63,748 nt of DNA from an uncultured Alphaproteobacteria bacterium (GCA_944392265.1 CALXWC010000007.1:1-63748); one strand, 5' to 3'. Positions 24,790 through 36,396 are shown, counted from the first letter of the stretch. Notes: a model not told the origin generated them from the sequence alone. Translations and numbers: made by a program.

Positions 24790-26196
24790 TTATTTTTGTT
24801 TGTTTTGGCACAAAACGTCAAATTCTTGCTTTTTATGTTGGAGCATATTGCCGTTTTCGCCTGATAAGGGGGCAAATTTTCGGGCAATAACATATTGTGG
24901 TAACAGTTTTTTGATTTCTGCAATCGGACGATTCCAACTTGAGGGTTTGATTCTGATTTTTTTCTCTTGTCCGGCAGAAACTTTAGGGGTGATTTCTCCT
25001 GTTGAAGCGTCTTCAAATTCTGTTAACTTTAATTTGATATTTTCCATAGAATTTGGAATTAAAAATTCTATTTCTTCTCCCGAATTGATGTAGTTTCTGA
25101 TTTCAAAAATGGCGTCATCATTATCCCATTTAACAATTGAACCGGCAAACAGCCAATCTCCCAATGTGCGGGTATATTCATAATTTTGGCTGATGTTGGT
25201 TAACTTGCCGTCATGAAATCCTAAGCAATAGCCACGGTTTTGCAAAGTATATAAGTCCGGCATATATTTGTTATAATCCCAAGTGTTTGGAGATGCATAC
25301 CAATCATCTATGGCTTGACGATAGGTGCGAGCCACTGTGGCGGCATAATATTCGGTTTTGTTTCTGCCTTCAACTTTGAGTGAATCCATGCCAATACTTA
25401 ATAAGTCGGGTAATCTGGGCATAAGGCACATGTCTTTAGAGTTGAGCATATAACCGCCATGCTCATCTTCCATAACTTCAAAATATTCTCCGGGGCGAAA
25501 CTCTTCTTCCAACAAAAATTCAAAACTGTCTTTGTTGTGTTCATCAATCATCAGTTCTTTGATGGTTCCGTCTTTTAAGCGTAAGTGCAGTTTATAATGC
25601 CAACGGCAGCAGTGCGCACATTTGCCTTGGTTGGCTGAACGGTCTGCCAAATAATTTGAAATCAGACAACGGCCGGAATATGACATGCACATTGCACCAT
25701 GCATAAAACATTCAAGCAAAATATTAGGGCATTTTTCTCTGATTTCTTTCATCTCTTCAAAAGTGACTTCTCTGCCCAAAACACATAATTTTGCACCTTG
25801 AGATTGCCAAAATTTAACGGCTTGCCATGAGCAGATGTTGGCTTGGGTAGAAACAAACAAATTAAGCTCTGGCGCATTTTCTTTTACATATTGAAAAACG
25901 CCGGGATCAGCAATCAAAACACCGTCTGGTTGGAGGTGTCTTAAAGTTTCAACAAAGGTGGGGAGCTTTTCAACATCTCTGTTATGCATAAACAAATTTA
26001 AGGTCAAATAAATTTTTTTGCCATGCGCATGAACAAACTCTATACCTTCTTTTAATTCTTCCATGGTGAATTTTGATTGTGCTCTTAAACACATATCAGG
26101 CGTGCCGGCATATACGGCATCAGCGCCATATAAGATTGCGGTTTTTAATTTGACTAAAGAGCCTGCGGGTAAAAGTAATTCTGCTTTGTTTAACAT
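24790..26196 (-). CDS. U32 family peptidase, TrhP/RlhA-like
   Basis: 468 residues. U32 proteins include E. coli TrhP (YegQ) and RlhA (YdcP), needed for hydroxylation of tRNA U34 and 23S rRNA C2501. The start is typical: ELLLPAGSLVKLKTAILYGA (5-24), then ADAVYAG. The conserved Cys-rich site reads MHGAMCMSYSGRC then GKCAHCCRW, fitting an iron-sulfur ligand set. C-terminal beta domain present. The start has AAAGGA upstream. It begins one base after the stop of the DUF3108 gene. Confidence 0.87.
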   Translation of the reverse strand: MLNKAELLLPAGSLVKLKTAILYGADAVYAGTPDMCLRAQSKFTMEELKEGIEFVHAHGKKIYLTLNLFMHNRDVEKLPTFVETLRHLQPDGVLIADPGVFQYVKENAPELNLFVSTQANICSWQAVKFWQSQGAKLCVLGREVTFEEMKEIREKCPNILLECFMHGAMCMSYSGRCLISNYLADRSANQGKCAHCCRWHYKLHLRLKDGTIKELMIDEHNKDSFEFLLEEEFRPGEYFEVMEDEHGGYMLNSKDMCLMPRLPDLLSIGMDSLKVEGRNKTEYYAATVARTYRQAIDDWYASPNTWDYNKYMPDLYTLQNRGYCLGFHDGKLTNISQNYEYTRTLGDWLFAGSIVKWDNDDAIFEIRNYINSGEEIEFLIPNSMENIKLKLTEFEDASTGEITPKVSAGQEKKIRIKPSSWNRPIAEIKKLLPQYVIARKFAPLSGENGNMLQHKKQEFDVLCQNKQK

Positions 26197-26197
26197 A

Positions 26198-26980
26198 TTA
26201 TTTTTCCTTTATTTTTATTTCTTTTGTATATACATCCAAGCGACCTAACGGTGTGTCTTCTACCAAAACTTTGGCAATGAACGGTGCTTTGGTTTCTTTA
26301 TCTTCCAATATCCAAAAATAAACCGGATGCTGCGAGGTTAATTCCCAGAGCAAGTCATCATCTTTGGAATTTAACTTATCAATATACATAGAGCATTTGG
26401 CCGCTGTCCCTTGATATGGAGAAAATTCATTGGGAGTTAACGCTTCTGTTCCTTCGTCTTTAAAAATAACGTCAAAACGTCTTTTCCCATCAAAGACTTC
26501 CATTCTGGAATCACAGAATTTGAACTCATTATATTGCTTAGCCAGTTTGGCAAAAACGGTTTGTAAATCTGTGGTGTCTTTATTGTTGATATCGGGTGTT
26601 ATTTCAACTTTTCTGACCTTGTCATTTTTTGAGCTTAATCTGTATATGGGCTCGCCTTGATCATTATAAACTAATTCTTTGGTTCTTTTGTTAAAACGAG
26701 ATTGAGATTCATATTTGTAGCTTGTGGTTTCAAACTCATTGTTTTTGAGCTTTCCCGTCGTGGAATAAACGGCTTTGAACGGATAGACCGTGTGAAAAAA
26801 TCCGGCCGTTTTTACTTCTGATTGGATAGCATAATTTTTTTTATCAATTTTATAGGTAAACTTGGTGTCGCTCGCGTTAAACGGACCTAAAATTGCCGTA
26901 AAGTTATGTTCAACCTGAACAGCTTGTGCCGGAAAGGTTAGAAAAGATGCAAATAAGCTCAAAAAAACAAATTTTTTCAT
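26198..26980 (-). CDS. DUF3108 periplasmic protein
   Basis: 260 residues from the ATG at complement 26980, chosen because AAGGAAT precedes it. N-terminal signal peptide (KKFVFLSLFASFLTFPAQA), then a beta-rich domain with AILGPFNASDTKFTYKI and a sugar-chain-like KTAGFFHTVYPFKAVYST pattern seen in DUF3108 proteins. The C-terminal half has TPLGRLDVYTKEIK. The domain is widespread in proteobacterial periplasm, with no settled function. It precedes the U32 gene in the same operon. Confidence 0.75.
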   Translation of the reverse strand: MKKFVFLSLFASFLTFPAQAVQVEHNFTAILGPFNASDTKFTYKIDKKNYAIQSEVKTAGFFHTVYPFKAVYSTTGKLKNNEFETTSYKYESQSRFNKRTKELVYNDQGEPIYRLSSKNDKVRKVEITPDINNKDTTDLQTVFAKLAKQYNEFKFCDSRMEVFDGKRRFDVIFKDEGTEALTPNEFSPYQGTAAKCSMYIDKLNSKDDDLLWELTSQHPVYFWILEDKETKAPFIAKVLVEDTPLGRLDVYTKEIKIKEK

Positions 26981-27067
26981 TAAATTCCTTATTAATTTTA
27001 ACAAATATTCAAAACTTTGTGGGCTATATTAACATAAAAATTATATCTATAAAGGAAAATTATAAAA

Positions 27068-28006
27068 ATGATGAAAAAAGTTTTGGTTATGATGGGGGGC
27101 TTTTCTTCTGAAAGAGAAGTCAGTTTGGTGAGCGGAAAGGGCGTTTGTGAAGCCTTAAGCCAACAAAACTATCAGGTTATTCCTTATGAGCTTAATGATG
27201 TGGCTGATTTTATTGCTACTTTGCAAAAAGAAAAACCGGATGTGGTGTTTAATGCCTTGCACGGAAATTGGGGCGAAGACGGAGAAGTTCAAGCCTTGTT
27301 GGATTTGATGCAAATTCCTTATACACATTCGGGTATGAAAGCCTCTGTCTTGGGAATGGATAAATCTTTAACCAAAATGGTGTGTGAAAAGAACGGAATA
27401 AAAGTTGCTCAAGGTGAAGAAAAAACTTTTGCCGAATATCAAAAAACAGGTACTAAAATCCATATTCCTTATGTGGTTAAGCCAAAAAGTGATGGTTCAA
27501 GCGTGGGTGTGTTCTTGGTTAAAAATACAGAAGATGTAGCTAAGGTATATTATGATGACGAGGATAAACAATTGCTTATTGAAGAGTTTATTGACGGACA
27601 AGAATTAACTTGCGCTGTTTTAAATGGCAAGGCTTTGGCCGTAACGGAAATGCGTGCTCAAGATGAGTTTTATGATTATAAGGCCAAATATACCGACGGT
27701 GTTACACAACATATTTTACCTGCTCTTTTGCCAGAAAATGTTTACCAAACATGTATGGATAATGCCTTAAAACTGCATAAAGTCTTAGGATGTAATATGG
27801 TTTCTCGTTCAGATTTCAGATATAATCCGAAAGACGGTGTGGTTTTGTTAGAAATTAATACCGCTCCGGGAATGACACCTTTATCTTTGGTGCCGGAACA
27901 AGCAAAATATTGCGGCATTTCTTATGGAGAACTTTGCTCTTTGTTGGTTGAAAACGCAAGTTGCCGTGCTATGCAAAATCCAAATAAAATTAAGGCGGCT
28001 TCATGA
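27068..28006 (+). CDS. ddl: D-alanine-D-alanine ligase
   Basis: 312 residues. ATP-grasp enzyme making the D-Ala-D-Ala end of peptidoglycan stem peptides. GGFSSEREVSLVSG near 11-24, HGNWGEDGEVQALLDLMQIPYTHSG and PYVVKPKSDGSSVGV are clear; metal-binding EINTAPGMT is near the end. The start could be either of two adjacent ATGs (27068, 27071). It overlaps miaA by four bases. Confidence 0.96.
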   Translation: MMKKVLVMMGGFSSEREVSLVSGKGVCEALSQQNYQVIPYELNDVADFIATLQKEKPDVVFNALHGNWGEDGEVQALLDLMQIPYTHSGMKASVLGMDKSLTKMVCEKNGIKVAQGEEKTFAEYQKTGTKIHIPYVVKPKSDGSSVGVFLVKNTEDVAKVYYDDEDKQLLIEEFIDGQELTCAVLNGKALAVTEMRAQDEFYDYKAKYTDGVTQHILPALLPENVYQTCMDNALKLHKVLGCNMVSRSDFRYNPKDGVVLLEINTAPGMTPLSLVPEQAKYCGISYGELCSLLVENASCRAMQNPNKIKAAS

Positions 28007-28926
28007 ATAAAAACGTAGTCATTGTTGCCGGTCCAACGGCCTCGGGAAAATCTAGTTTGGCAATTGATATCGCGCTTAATTGTAACGGTGTGGTGGTTAA
28101 TGCCGATTCAATGCAGATTTATAAAGATACGCCGATTTTGGCGGCTTGCCCCAGTGCGGAAGATAAGGCAAAAGTTGAACATCGTTTGTATGAAATTTAT
28201 GATGCCAAAGTCAACGGAACAGTGGTGGACTGGCTTAATTTGGCTGAAGCAGAAATCAGAAAAATATGGGGTGAAGGGAAGTTGCCGGTTGTGGTCGGTG
28301 GTACGGGATTGTATTTAGATAACCTTATTAACGGAACAACACCTATTCCGGAAGCAGATGAAAATATCAGAAAAAAAGTCAGAAATCTGTGCTTGGAAAT
28401 AGGGGTAAATGAACTGCACAAAAAATTGGCAGAAGTTGATCCAAAATCTGCACAAAGGCTTAGCCCTAATGATACAACCAGAGTGACCAGAGCATATGAA
28501 GTATATCTGCAAACAGGGATACCGCTTTCGGTTTGGCATGAAAAGCCAATGATAAAAAAATTGCCCGACGCACGCTTCTTGGTGGTTAAAATTTGCCCAG
28601 AGGCAAAAGAGTTAGATGAGAGATGCTATTTGCGTTTTGATAATATGTTGCAGCAAGGAGCTTTGGCTGAAGTGGTTAAATTGGCTGAAAAAAACTTGCC
28701 TGAAAACTTGCCTGCCATGAAGGCTTTGGGCGTGCCGGAGTTGATGAAGTTTGTGCGCGGGGAATGTTCTTTGGAAGAGGCTGTAAATTTAGGAAAATTG
28801 CATACCAGACAATATGCTAAACGCCAAAGAACATGGTTTGCTCATAAGCTAAATGCGGATATTTGTTTGCAAGAGTGCTATAAAGGGCAAAAAAATTTGA
28901 TAAATGATGTTAAAAACAGATTATAA
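28003..28926 (+). CDS. miaA: tRNA dimethylallyltransferase
   Basis: 307 residues. MiaA adds a dimethylallyl group to A37 of tRNAs reading UNN codons. P-loop AGPTASGKSSLA (9-20), NADSMQIYKD, and VVGGTGLYLDNLI are the family motifs, and the C-terminal LHTRQYAKRQRTWF is conserved. ATG overlaps the ddl stop. No terminator was found in the 75 bases before mreB. Confidence 0.96.
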   Translation: MNKNVVIVAGPTASGKSSLAIDIALNCNGVVVNADSMQIYKDTPILAACPSAEDKAKVEHRLYEIYDAKVNGTVVDWLNLAEAEIRKIWGEGKLPVVVGGTGLYLDNLINGTTPIPEADENIRKKVRNLCLEIGVNELHKKLAEVDPKSAQRLSPNDTTRVTRAYEVYLQTGIPLSVWHEKPMIKKLPDARFLVVKICPEAKELDERCYLRFDNMLQQGALAEVVKLAEKNLPENLPAMKALGVPELMKFVRGECSLEEAVNLGKLHTRQYAKRQRTWFAHKLNADICLQECYKGQKNLINDVKNRL

Positions 28927-28988
28927 TTGTTGCACGAAATATTATTAGGTTATAAAACAAAAATAATAAATTTAAATTTATCTAGTAA

Positions 28989-30041
<1,053 letters not shown>

Positions 30042-30052
30042 TTGTTGATTGG

Positions 30053-30097
30053 GGTTCAGGGAAAGGAAAATCTCCTTTCCTTGAACCTTTTTGTTTT
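30053..30097 (+). terminator. Terminator between mreB and mreC
   Basis: Long stem GGTTCAGGGAAAGGA / TCCTTTCCTTGAACC (one mismatch), AAATC loop, then TTTTTG and more T. Some read-through is probable because no strong promoter is visible before mreC. Confidence 0.9.
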
Positions 30098-30120
30098 TTT
30101 TTCTTTATGATGAGATTCTT

Positions 30121-30969
30121 ATGAAACGACGCAGAAGTTTATTTATTCATTTGAGTTATATTCGAATCTTGGCTAAAAAGTTTGCCATTGTTATTTTGTT
30201 TTTATCTGCGTTTGTTTTAATGCTTTTGAATAAGACCGAAAATGTTTTGGTGGAAAAAACCTCTTCGGTGGCCACAGATATGCTCAGCCCATTGGTAGAT
30301 GTTTTGGTTGTACCGGCGCGCTTTTTTGCCGGTATCTATGATTATTTCGGTGAAATTAAAGAGGTTTATAAAGACAATCAGCAACTTCGAGAAGAAAATC
30401 GAAAATTGTTGAATATGTATGACAGAATGAAAGTCTTGGAAGTGGAAAATAAATTATTGGCTAATTTGCTTAATTATGAAATTCCGCCTGAGGCTCAATA
30501 TATGACCGCTCGCATTATTGCCGAAGAAGGCGATGCTTTTTCTCATTCCGTGATTGCTTATACAGGAGAAACCGATCAGGTTAAAAAAGGTCAGGTCGTT
30601 TTAAGTGACCGTGGTTTGGTGGGCAGGATTGATTCCGTTGGTCATATGTATTCTAAGATTTTGCTTTTGACAGATATTAACTCACGCATTCCGGTTATGG
30701 TGGAAAAAACTCGTGTCCGCGGAATTTTGGCCGGAGATAATACTTCTGTTCCTAAAATGGTGTTTATTCCTTTGGATGCCGAAATTAAGGTCGGAGACAG
30801 AATTGTTACTTCTGGCGTGGCCGGTGTATTTCCTGCCGGTTTGCCGGTTGGTCGCGTAACCTCGGTTGAAAAGAAAAATGTGACGGTTAAACCCTATAGC
30901 AATTTAGATGGTTTGGAATATGTCCGCATTGTTAATTATGGTTTGAAGGGAATTATTGAAGATGAATAA
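30121..30969 (+). CDS. mreC: Rod-shape-determining protein MreC
   Basis: 282 residues from ATG 30121. Short cytoplasmic start, one membrane helix (about 22-38), coiled coil (QQLREENRKLLNMYDRMKV) and the two beta-barrels of MreC with ARIIAEEGDAFSHSV and DRGLVGRIDSVGHMYSKILLL. It links PBP2-RodA to MreB in the periplasm. No clear Shine-Dalgarno; GAGATT is the nearest. It overlaps mreD by 8 bases. Confidence 0.93.
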   Translation: MKRRRSLFIHLSYIRILAKKFAIVILFLSAFVLMLLNKTENVLVEKTSSVATDMLSPLVDVLVVPARFFAGIYDYFGEIKEVYKDNQQLREENRKLLNMYDRMKVLEVENKLLANLLNYEIPPEAQYMTARIIAEEGDAFSHSVIAYTGETDQVKKGQVVLSDRGLVGRIDSVGHMYSKILLLTDINSRIPVMVEKTRVRGILAGDNTSVPKMVFIPLDAEIKVGDRIVTSGVAGVFPAGLPVGRVTSVEKKNVTVKPYSNLDGLEYVRIVNYGLKGIIEDE

Positions 30970-31516
30970 ACTTCAGCCCATAAATGATAGAAGTGTTATT
31001 CAAGAAGAGGTGACTGAAAACGTCAAAAATTCTTTTCAAAGACTTATTCCTCTTTGTTCTTCGTTGTTGTTGTTGTGTTTTTCTTGTATTCCGTTTGAGT
31101 TGACTTTTTTTGATTATGCACGTTCGGCCGTGGGTCTGGTTTGTGTGTATTATTGGCTCATCCATAGACCAGATATTTTTAACTTATTTTCCGTTTATAT
31201 TTTAGGCTTGATTGCAGATGTGTTAAGTGCTGTTCCGATGGGCGTGAATATATTTACCTATTTGGTTTTGTATTTGTTGCTCTTAAATTTGGGACGCTTT
31301 TTTAACGGAAAGCCGTTTGTTGTTACATGGTATGGATTTGCAATTTTGTCTTTGTTAACCATATTTTGTAAGTGGTTGATGGTTTCTATTTATTATGGTC
31401 AATTTTTGCCTTTTGTGCAAATTGTTTTCGGATATTTTTTCTGTGTGGCCGCTTATCCGATTTTGTCCTTATTAAATGCGTTTGTGCAAAATTATCTCAT
31501 TCAGGACGAGGTGTAA
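30962..31516 (+). CDS. mreD: Rod-shape-determining membrane protein MreD
   Basis: 184 residues from ATG 30962, inside the end of mreC. About five membrane segments after a polar start; YWLIHRPDIFNLFSVYILGL then DVLSAVPMGVNIFTY is the recognisable MreD pattern. Integral inner-membrane part of the elongasome, with mrdA starting two bases after its stop. Confidence 0.88.
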   Translation: MNKLQPINDRSVIQEEVTENVKNSFQRLIPLCSSLLLLCFSCIPFELTFFDYARSAVGLVCVYYWLIHRPDIFNLFSVYILGLIADVLSAVPMGVNIFTYLVLYLLLLNLGRFFNGKPFVVTWYGFAILSLLTIFCKWLMVSIYYGQFLPFVQIVFGYFFCVAAYPILSLLNAFVQNYLIQDEV

Positions 31517-31517
31517 G

Positions 31518-33401
31518 ATGAATAGAGATAATGATAAGGGAAAAGTTTTAATCAACCGCTCTTTGATTGTGGGTATTGGCAAATTTGTTTTGCTGATGTG
31601 CATTATTTTACGCCTATATTATTTGCAGGTTTTTCAGGCAGATAAATATAAAACATTGGCTGATGAAAACAGAATTTCCACACGTTTGTTGGTTCCGCCA
31701 AGAGGTTTGATTTATGACAGAAACGGTGTAGTTATTGCTACCAACAGGCAAAACTTTCAGGCCTTAATTGTGGCTGAACAAACGCCTTCTTTGCAAAAAA
31801 CTTTAGACGCTTTTAAGAAAATTATGCCTTTAAGTGAGGCTGAAGAGCAACGTATTCGTAAAGACCTAAAGTCTAACAAAAGTTTTGTCCCGATTAAGAT
31901 TAAAGAAAACCTGACTTGGGAAGAAGTTTCTAAAATTCAGTTAAACGCATCTGATTTGCCAGGGGTGATTATTGATGAAGGTTTGTCCAGATATTATCCT
32001 TATGGCGAAAAAATGGCGCATGTCTTAGGTTATGTGGCCGCTGTTTCTGAAAAAGATGTGAAGGATGATCCGTTATTGGAAGTTCCGGGATTTAAAATCG
32101 GAAAGTCAGGCATTGAAAAACTTTTTGAAAAGAAATTGCGCGGAAAAGGCGGAAACTTAAAATCGGAAGTGAATGCCTATGGCCGTGTGATGAAAGAAAT
32201 TGAGAAAAAAGAAGGTATCCCCGGAGAGCGTGTCGATTTAACAATTGATGTTCGTTTGCAAGAAAAAGCTTATGATCTTTTTACCGAAAAAGAGCACAGC
32301 GGTGCGGCTATATTGCTAGACGTGCAAACAGGTGAGATTTTGGCTTTCGTTTCAGCTCCTTCGTTTGATCCGAATGTTTTTTCTAAGGGAATTTCTACAA
32401 AAGAATGGAAAGAGCTTTTGGCTAATGAAAAAAATCCGTTGAGCAATAAAGCTATTTCCGGACAATATTCTCCGGGCTCAACATTTAAAATCATTACCGC
32501 TTTGGCTGCTTTGGAGGCCGGTGTGATTAAGCCTGATACACATTTCTTCTGTGCGGCAAAAATGGTTTTGGGAACACATGCTTTCCACTGTTGGAAACGA
32601 ATCGGTCATGGCTCGTTGAATGTGGTTGAAGCATTGAAGCATTCTTGCGATATTTTCTTTTATGAAACATCTTTGCGATTGGGAATTGAAAAAATGGCAG
32701 AGATGGCCAGAAGATTTGGTTTGGGTAGTAAAATTAATATCGGTTTGGAAAATGAACGTGCCGGATTAATCCCAGATAAAGCTTGGAAACTTAAAAGATT
32801 TGGTGAACCTTGGCAACAAGGTGAAAGCCTGATTTCCGGTATCGGACAAGGCTATATTTTAACCACACCTTTGCAGTTGGCAACCATGATTGCGCGTGTG
32901 GCTAACGGCGGATATCAAGTGACTCCAACCTTTACCAAACTTGACCCAAATGAAAAAAATCACATTAAAAAGATTCCTGTTAACCAACGTTATTTAGATA
33001 TGGTTAAAGAAGGTTTGTATGAGGTGGTTAATGTGCCCGGAGCAACAGCATATCGCTCTCATTTTGACTATCATGGTATTAAAATGGCCGGAAAAACAGG
33101 TTCAACTCAAGTTCGTCGAATTACCATGAAAGAAAGACAAACTCGTATCTTAAAACAAGATGAATTGCCTTGGCGCTTAAGAGATCATGGTGTGTTTGTC
33201 GGCTATGCTCCGGCAGATAATCCAAAATATGCCGTGGCGGTTTTGGTAGAGCATGGCGGCGGTGGTTCAACAGCGGCAGCCCCGATTGCCAGCCAGATAT
33301 TGTTAGAGGCAATTAAACTTGATCCAGATTTGCATGACGGTGCCGTTAATCAGTCTTTTACGCCTTATAGTATGAGGCAAAATATTATTCCGGCAGAGTA
33401 A
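31518..33401 (+). CDS. mrdA: Penicillin-binding protein 2
   Basis: 627 residues. Transpeptidase of rod elongation. N-terminal membrane helix (about 14-36), pedestal domain with PPRGLIYDRNG, then the transpeptidase domain: SxxK catalytic Ser321-Lys324 (GSTFK), SCD as the second motif and KTGS at 526-529. SD-like GACGAGG lies before ATG 31518; a longer start overlapping mreD is unlikely. Works with RodA, encoded next. Confidence 0.97.
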   Translation: MNRDNDKGKVLINRSLIVGIGKFVLLMCIILRLYYLQVFQADKYKTLADENRISTRLLVPPRGLIYDRNGVVIATNRQNFQALIVAEQTPSLQKTLDAFKKIMPLSEAEEQRIRKDLKSNKSFVPIKIKENLTWEEVSKIQLNASDLPGVIIDEGLSRYYPYGEKMAHVLGYVAAVSEKDVKDDPLLEVPGFKIGKSGIEKLFEKKLRGKGGNLKSEVNAYGRVMKEIEKKEGIPGERVDLTIDVRLQEKAYDLFTEKEHSGAAILLDVQTGEILAFVSAPSFDPNVFSKGISTKEWKELLANEKNPLSNKAISGQYSPGSTFKIITALAALEAGVIKPDTHFFCAAKMVLGTHAFHCWKRIGHGSLNVVEALKHSCDIFFYETSLRLGIEKMAEMARRFGLGSKINIGLENERAGLIPDKAWKLKRFGEPWQQGESLISGIGQGYILTTPLQLATMIARVANGGYQVTPTFTKLDPNEKNHIKKIPVNQRYLDMVKEGLYEVVNVPGATAYRSHFDYHGIKMAGKTGSTQVRRITMKERQTRILKQDELPWRLRDHGVFVGYAPADNPKYAVAVLVEHGGGGSTAAAPIASQILLEAIKLDPDLHDGAVNQSFTPYSMRQNIIPAE

Positions 33402-33410
33402 GAGGGTGTG

Positions 33411-34550
33411 ATGTATAAATTTTATGAAACAACAATTAAAACACAATCAATGAGCCTGACCGAAAAGTTCTTTAATTTGAACTTTATGTATATTTTGCTC
33501 ATCTCCATGATGGCAGCAACCGGCGTGACCATGCTTTATTCTGCTGCTAACGGCAGTTGGAGCCCTTGGGCCTTGAACCATTTGGTTCGTTTTGCATTCG
33601 GCATGGGCATTATGATTGCTTTGGCAATGGTTGATATCCGCTTTTTTATGCGTTATGCCTATATATTTTATTTTGTTTCTTTAATCTTGCTGATTGTGGT
33701 GGAGGTTGAAGGGCATATCGGTATGGGTGCGCAAAGATGGATTAATTTGGGTATTATAAAAATCCAACCGTCTGAGTTAATGAAAATCGCTCTTGTTTTG
33801 GCTTTGGCACGCTATTTTCACACTTCTTCATTACAAACCATTGAAAGTATCCGCGGTATTATTCCGCCGGCGTTGATGACTTTGTTTCCGGCATTTTTGG
33901 TGATGATACAACCAGACTTGGGAACAGCTTTGATGCTTTTGTTTACTGCCGGTATGATTTTCTTTATTGTCGGGGTGCAGATTTGGAAGTTTGTTGTCGT
34001 TTTGTTGGCAGGGGCTTGTGCAATGCCGATTGCTTGGCATTTTTTGCACGGATATCAGAAAAACCGAATCTTAACATTTTTGGATCCGGAAAGAGACCCT
34101 TTGGGAGCCGGATATCATATTATTCAGTCCAAGATTGCGTTAGGTTCGGGTGGTGTGTTTGGAAAAGGTTTCCTTAAAGGAACACAAAGTCACTTAAACT
34201 TTTTGCCAGAAAAACATACGGACTTTATTTTTACAATGTTATCTGAAGAATTTGGTATGGTCGGCGCTGTCTTTGTGGTGTTTGTAAATTTATTGATTAT
34301 TGCTTATACCTATTCTTTTGCTATGAAGAGCAATAGCTATTTTGGAAAGTTGGTTGCTATTGGTTTGGCTTGCAACTATTTTCTTTATATTTTTATCAAT
34401 ATTTCCATGGTATTAGGTATGCTTCCGGTTGTGGGTATTCCGTTGCCCCTAATTTCTTATGGCGGTACGGTTATGCTTTCCGTGATGTCTTCTTTTGGAA
34501 TAATTTTATGTGTTTATATTAACCGAAATATTAACTTAGGTAAGGATTAA
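33411..34550 (+). CDS. rodA: Rod-shape glycosyltransferase RodA
   Basis: 379 residues, about ten membrane helices, SEDS family peptidoglycan polymerase partnered with PBP2. Family motifs: RWINLGIIKIQPSELMKIA near 109-127, PDLGTALML, and SYGGTVMLSVMSSFG near the end. AGAGGGTG precedes the ATG. Last gene of the elongasome cluster, followed by a bidirectional terminator. Confidence 0.96.
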   Translation: MYKFYETTIKTQSMSLTEKFFNLNFMYILLISMMAATGVTMLYSAANGSWSPWALNHLVRFAFGMGIMIALAMVDIRFFMRYAYIFYFVSLILLIVVEVEGHIGMGAQRWINLGIIKIQPSELMKIALVLALARYFHTSSLQTIESIRGIIPPALMTLFPAFLVMIQPDLGTALMLLFTAGMIFFIVGVQIWKFVVVLLAGACAMPIAWHFLHGYQKNRILTFLDPERDPLGAGYHIIQSKIALGSGGVFGKGFLKGTQSHLNFLPEKHTDFIFTMLSEEFGMVGAVFVVFVNLLIIAYTYSFAMKSNSYFGKLVAIGLACNYFLYIFINISMVLGMLPVVGIPLPLISYGGTVMLSVMSSFGIILCVYINRNINLGKD

Positions 34551-34554
34551 TAAA

Positions 34555-34591
34555 AAAAATACGATAGTGAAAACTATCGTATTTTTTTTAT
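34555..34591. terminator. Bidirectional terminator between rodA and lepA
   Basis: AAAATACGATAG / CTATCGTATTTT hairpin with A and T tracts, ending both convergent units. Confidence 0.93.
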
Positions 34592-36396
34592 TAGTTATCT
34601 CCGATGCGGAGCGCTTCAATAAAGGCAGATTGCGGAACTTCTACTTTACCAAATTGGCGCATACGTTGCTTACCTTTCTTTTGCTTGTCGAGCAATTTGC
34701 GCTTACGGGTAACGTCACCGCCGTAGCATTTGGCCGTAACATCTTTGCGCAAAGCAGAAATGGTTTCTCTGGCCACTACGCGTCCGCCGATAGCCGCTTG
34801 AATCGGAATTTTGAACAAATGTCTTGGAATGAGGTCTTTTAAGCGTTCACAAATTTGACGACCTCTGGCCTCGGCTTCTCCTCTAAAGCAAAGGAATGCC
34901 AAAGCATCAACCGGTTCTTCATTAATCAAAATTTGGACTTTAACCAAGTCTGATTCATGGTAGCCAATGAGCTCATAATCAAAGCTGGCATATCCGCTGG
35001 TGATGGATTTTAAGCGGTCATAAAAATCAAAAACAATTTCGTTTAACGGAATTTTATAGACAACCATAGCACGGCTTCCGGCATAGGTTAATTCAACTTG
35101 CTCTCCGCGTCTTTCGGTGCAAAGTTTTAAGACCGAACCCAAATATTCATCCGGAACCAAAATGGTTGCTTTTACCCATGGTTCTTCAATTGATTTGATT
35201 TTGGTGACATCGGGCATATCAGCCGGATTATGCAAGGTCATATTCGTTCCGTCGGTCAAATGCAGTTTGTAAGCCACAGATGGTGCCGTGGTGATTAAAT
35301 CTAAATCAAACTCTCTGCTTAAGCGTTCCTGAATAATTTCCATATGCAATAAGCCTAAAAAGCCGCAACGGAAACCCAAACCCAGAGCGGTAGAATTTTC
35401 ATTTTGATAGTCAATACTTGCATCATTGAGCTTGAGTTTGGCTAAAGCATCTTTTAAGGCATCATATTGGCTGGAATCTACCGGAAAGATGGAACAGAAA
35501 ACCACAGGAATAGACGGCTTAAATCCTTGTAAAGCGGTTTCACAAGGGCGTTTGTTGTCGGTAATGGTATCTCCGATATGACAATCGCTTACACTTTTGA
35601 TGCTGGCTGTGATATAGCCGACTTCTCCGGGGTAGAGTGCGTCTACTTCTTGCATCTTTGGTGTGAATATACCAACACGGTCAACTAAATATGTGGCATT
35701 GTTGCTCATCATACGAATTTGTGTCTTTTTGCGCATTACGCCATCTTTAATTCTGACCAAAATAACCACGCCTAAATAAGAGTCATACCAGCTATCAATT
35801 AAGAGTGCCTTGAGAGGGGCTTCTTCATTTCCTTGAGGGGCGGGCAAATGTTTGACAATAGCTTCAAGTAAATTTTCAACACCTAAACCGGTTTTGCCGG
35901 ATGTTTCAACAGCATCTGAGGTGTCTAACCCGATTACGTCTTCAATTTGGCGTTTGACTTTATCTACATCAGCAGAAGGCAAATCAACCTTGTTTAATAC
36001 AGGGATTATTTCATGGTTATTGTCCAGAGCCAAATATACATTGGCTAAAGTTTGAGCTTCAACACCTTGGGTGGCGTCCACAACCAAAACAGAACCTTCA
36101 CAAGAGGCTAATGAACGTGAAACTTCATAAGAAAAGTCAACGTGTCCCGGTGTGTCCATGAGGTTAAGTTGATAAGTTTTGCCGTCATGAGCTTTATAAT
36201 TTAAGCGCACGGTTTGAGCTTTAATGGTAATTCCGCGTTCTTTTTCAATATCCATTGAATCAAGAACTTGCTCTGTCATTTCTCTTTGTTGCAGGCCGCC
36301 GCAATATTCAATCATTCTGTCGGCCAGAGTGGATTTACCATGGTCAATATGTGCAATAATTGCAAAATTTCTGATTAAATTCAAATCTGATGGCAT
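34591..36396 (-). CDS. lepA: Elongation factor 4 (LepA)
   Basis: 601 residues, normal length. Ribosome-binding translational GTPase. G1 [14 protein letters not shown] (16-29), G3 DTPGHVDF, G4 NKVD are intact; the C-terminal domain unique to LepA ends with [20 protein letters not shown] and [10 protein letters not shown]. Single-gene unit on the minus strand; the leader AAGAAGAAAG is only a weak ribosome site. lepB is not adjacent. Confidence 0.98.
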   Translation of the reverse strand: MPSDLNLIRNFAIIAHIDHGKSTLADRMIEYCGGLQQREMTEQVLDSMDIEKERGITIKAQTVRLNYKAHDGKTYQLNLMDTPGHVDFSYEVSRSLASCEGSVLVVDATQGVEAQTLANVYLALDNNHEIIPVLNKVDLPSADVDKVKRQIEDVIGLDTSDAVETSGKTGLGVENLLEAIVKHLPAPQGNEEAPLKALLIDSWYDSYLGVVILVRIKDGVMRKKTQIRMMSNNATYLVDRVGIFTPKMQEVDALYPGEVGYITASIKSVSDCHIGDTITDNKRPCETALQGFKPSIPVVFCSIFPVDSSQYDALKDALAKLKLNDASIDYQNENSTALGLGFRCGFLGLLHMEIIQERLSREFDLDLITTAPSVAYKLHLTDGTNMTLHNPADMPDVTKIKSIEEPWVKATILVPDEYLGSVLKLCTERRGEQVELTYAGSRAMVVYKIPLNEIVFDFYDRLKSITSGYASFDYELIGYHESDLVKVQILINEEPVDALAFLCFRGEAEARGRQICERLKDLIPRHLFKIPIQAAIGGRVVARETISALRKDVTAKCYGGDVTRKRKLLDKQKKGKQRMRQFGKVEVPQSAFIEALRIGDN

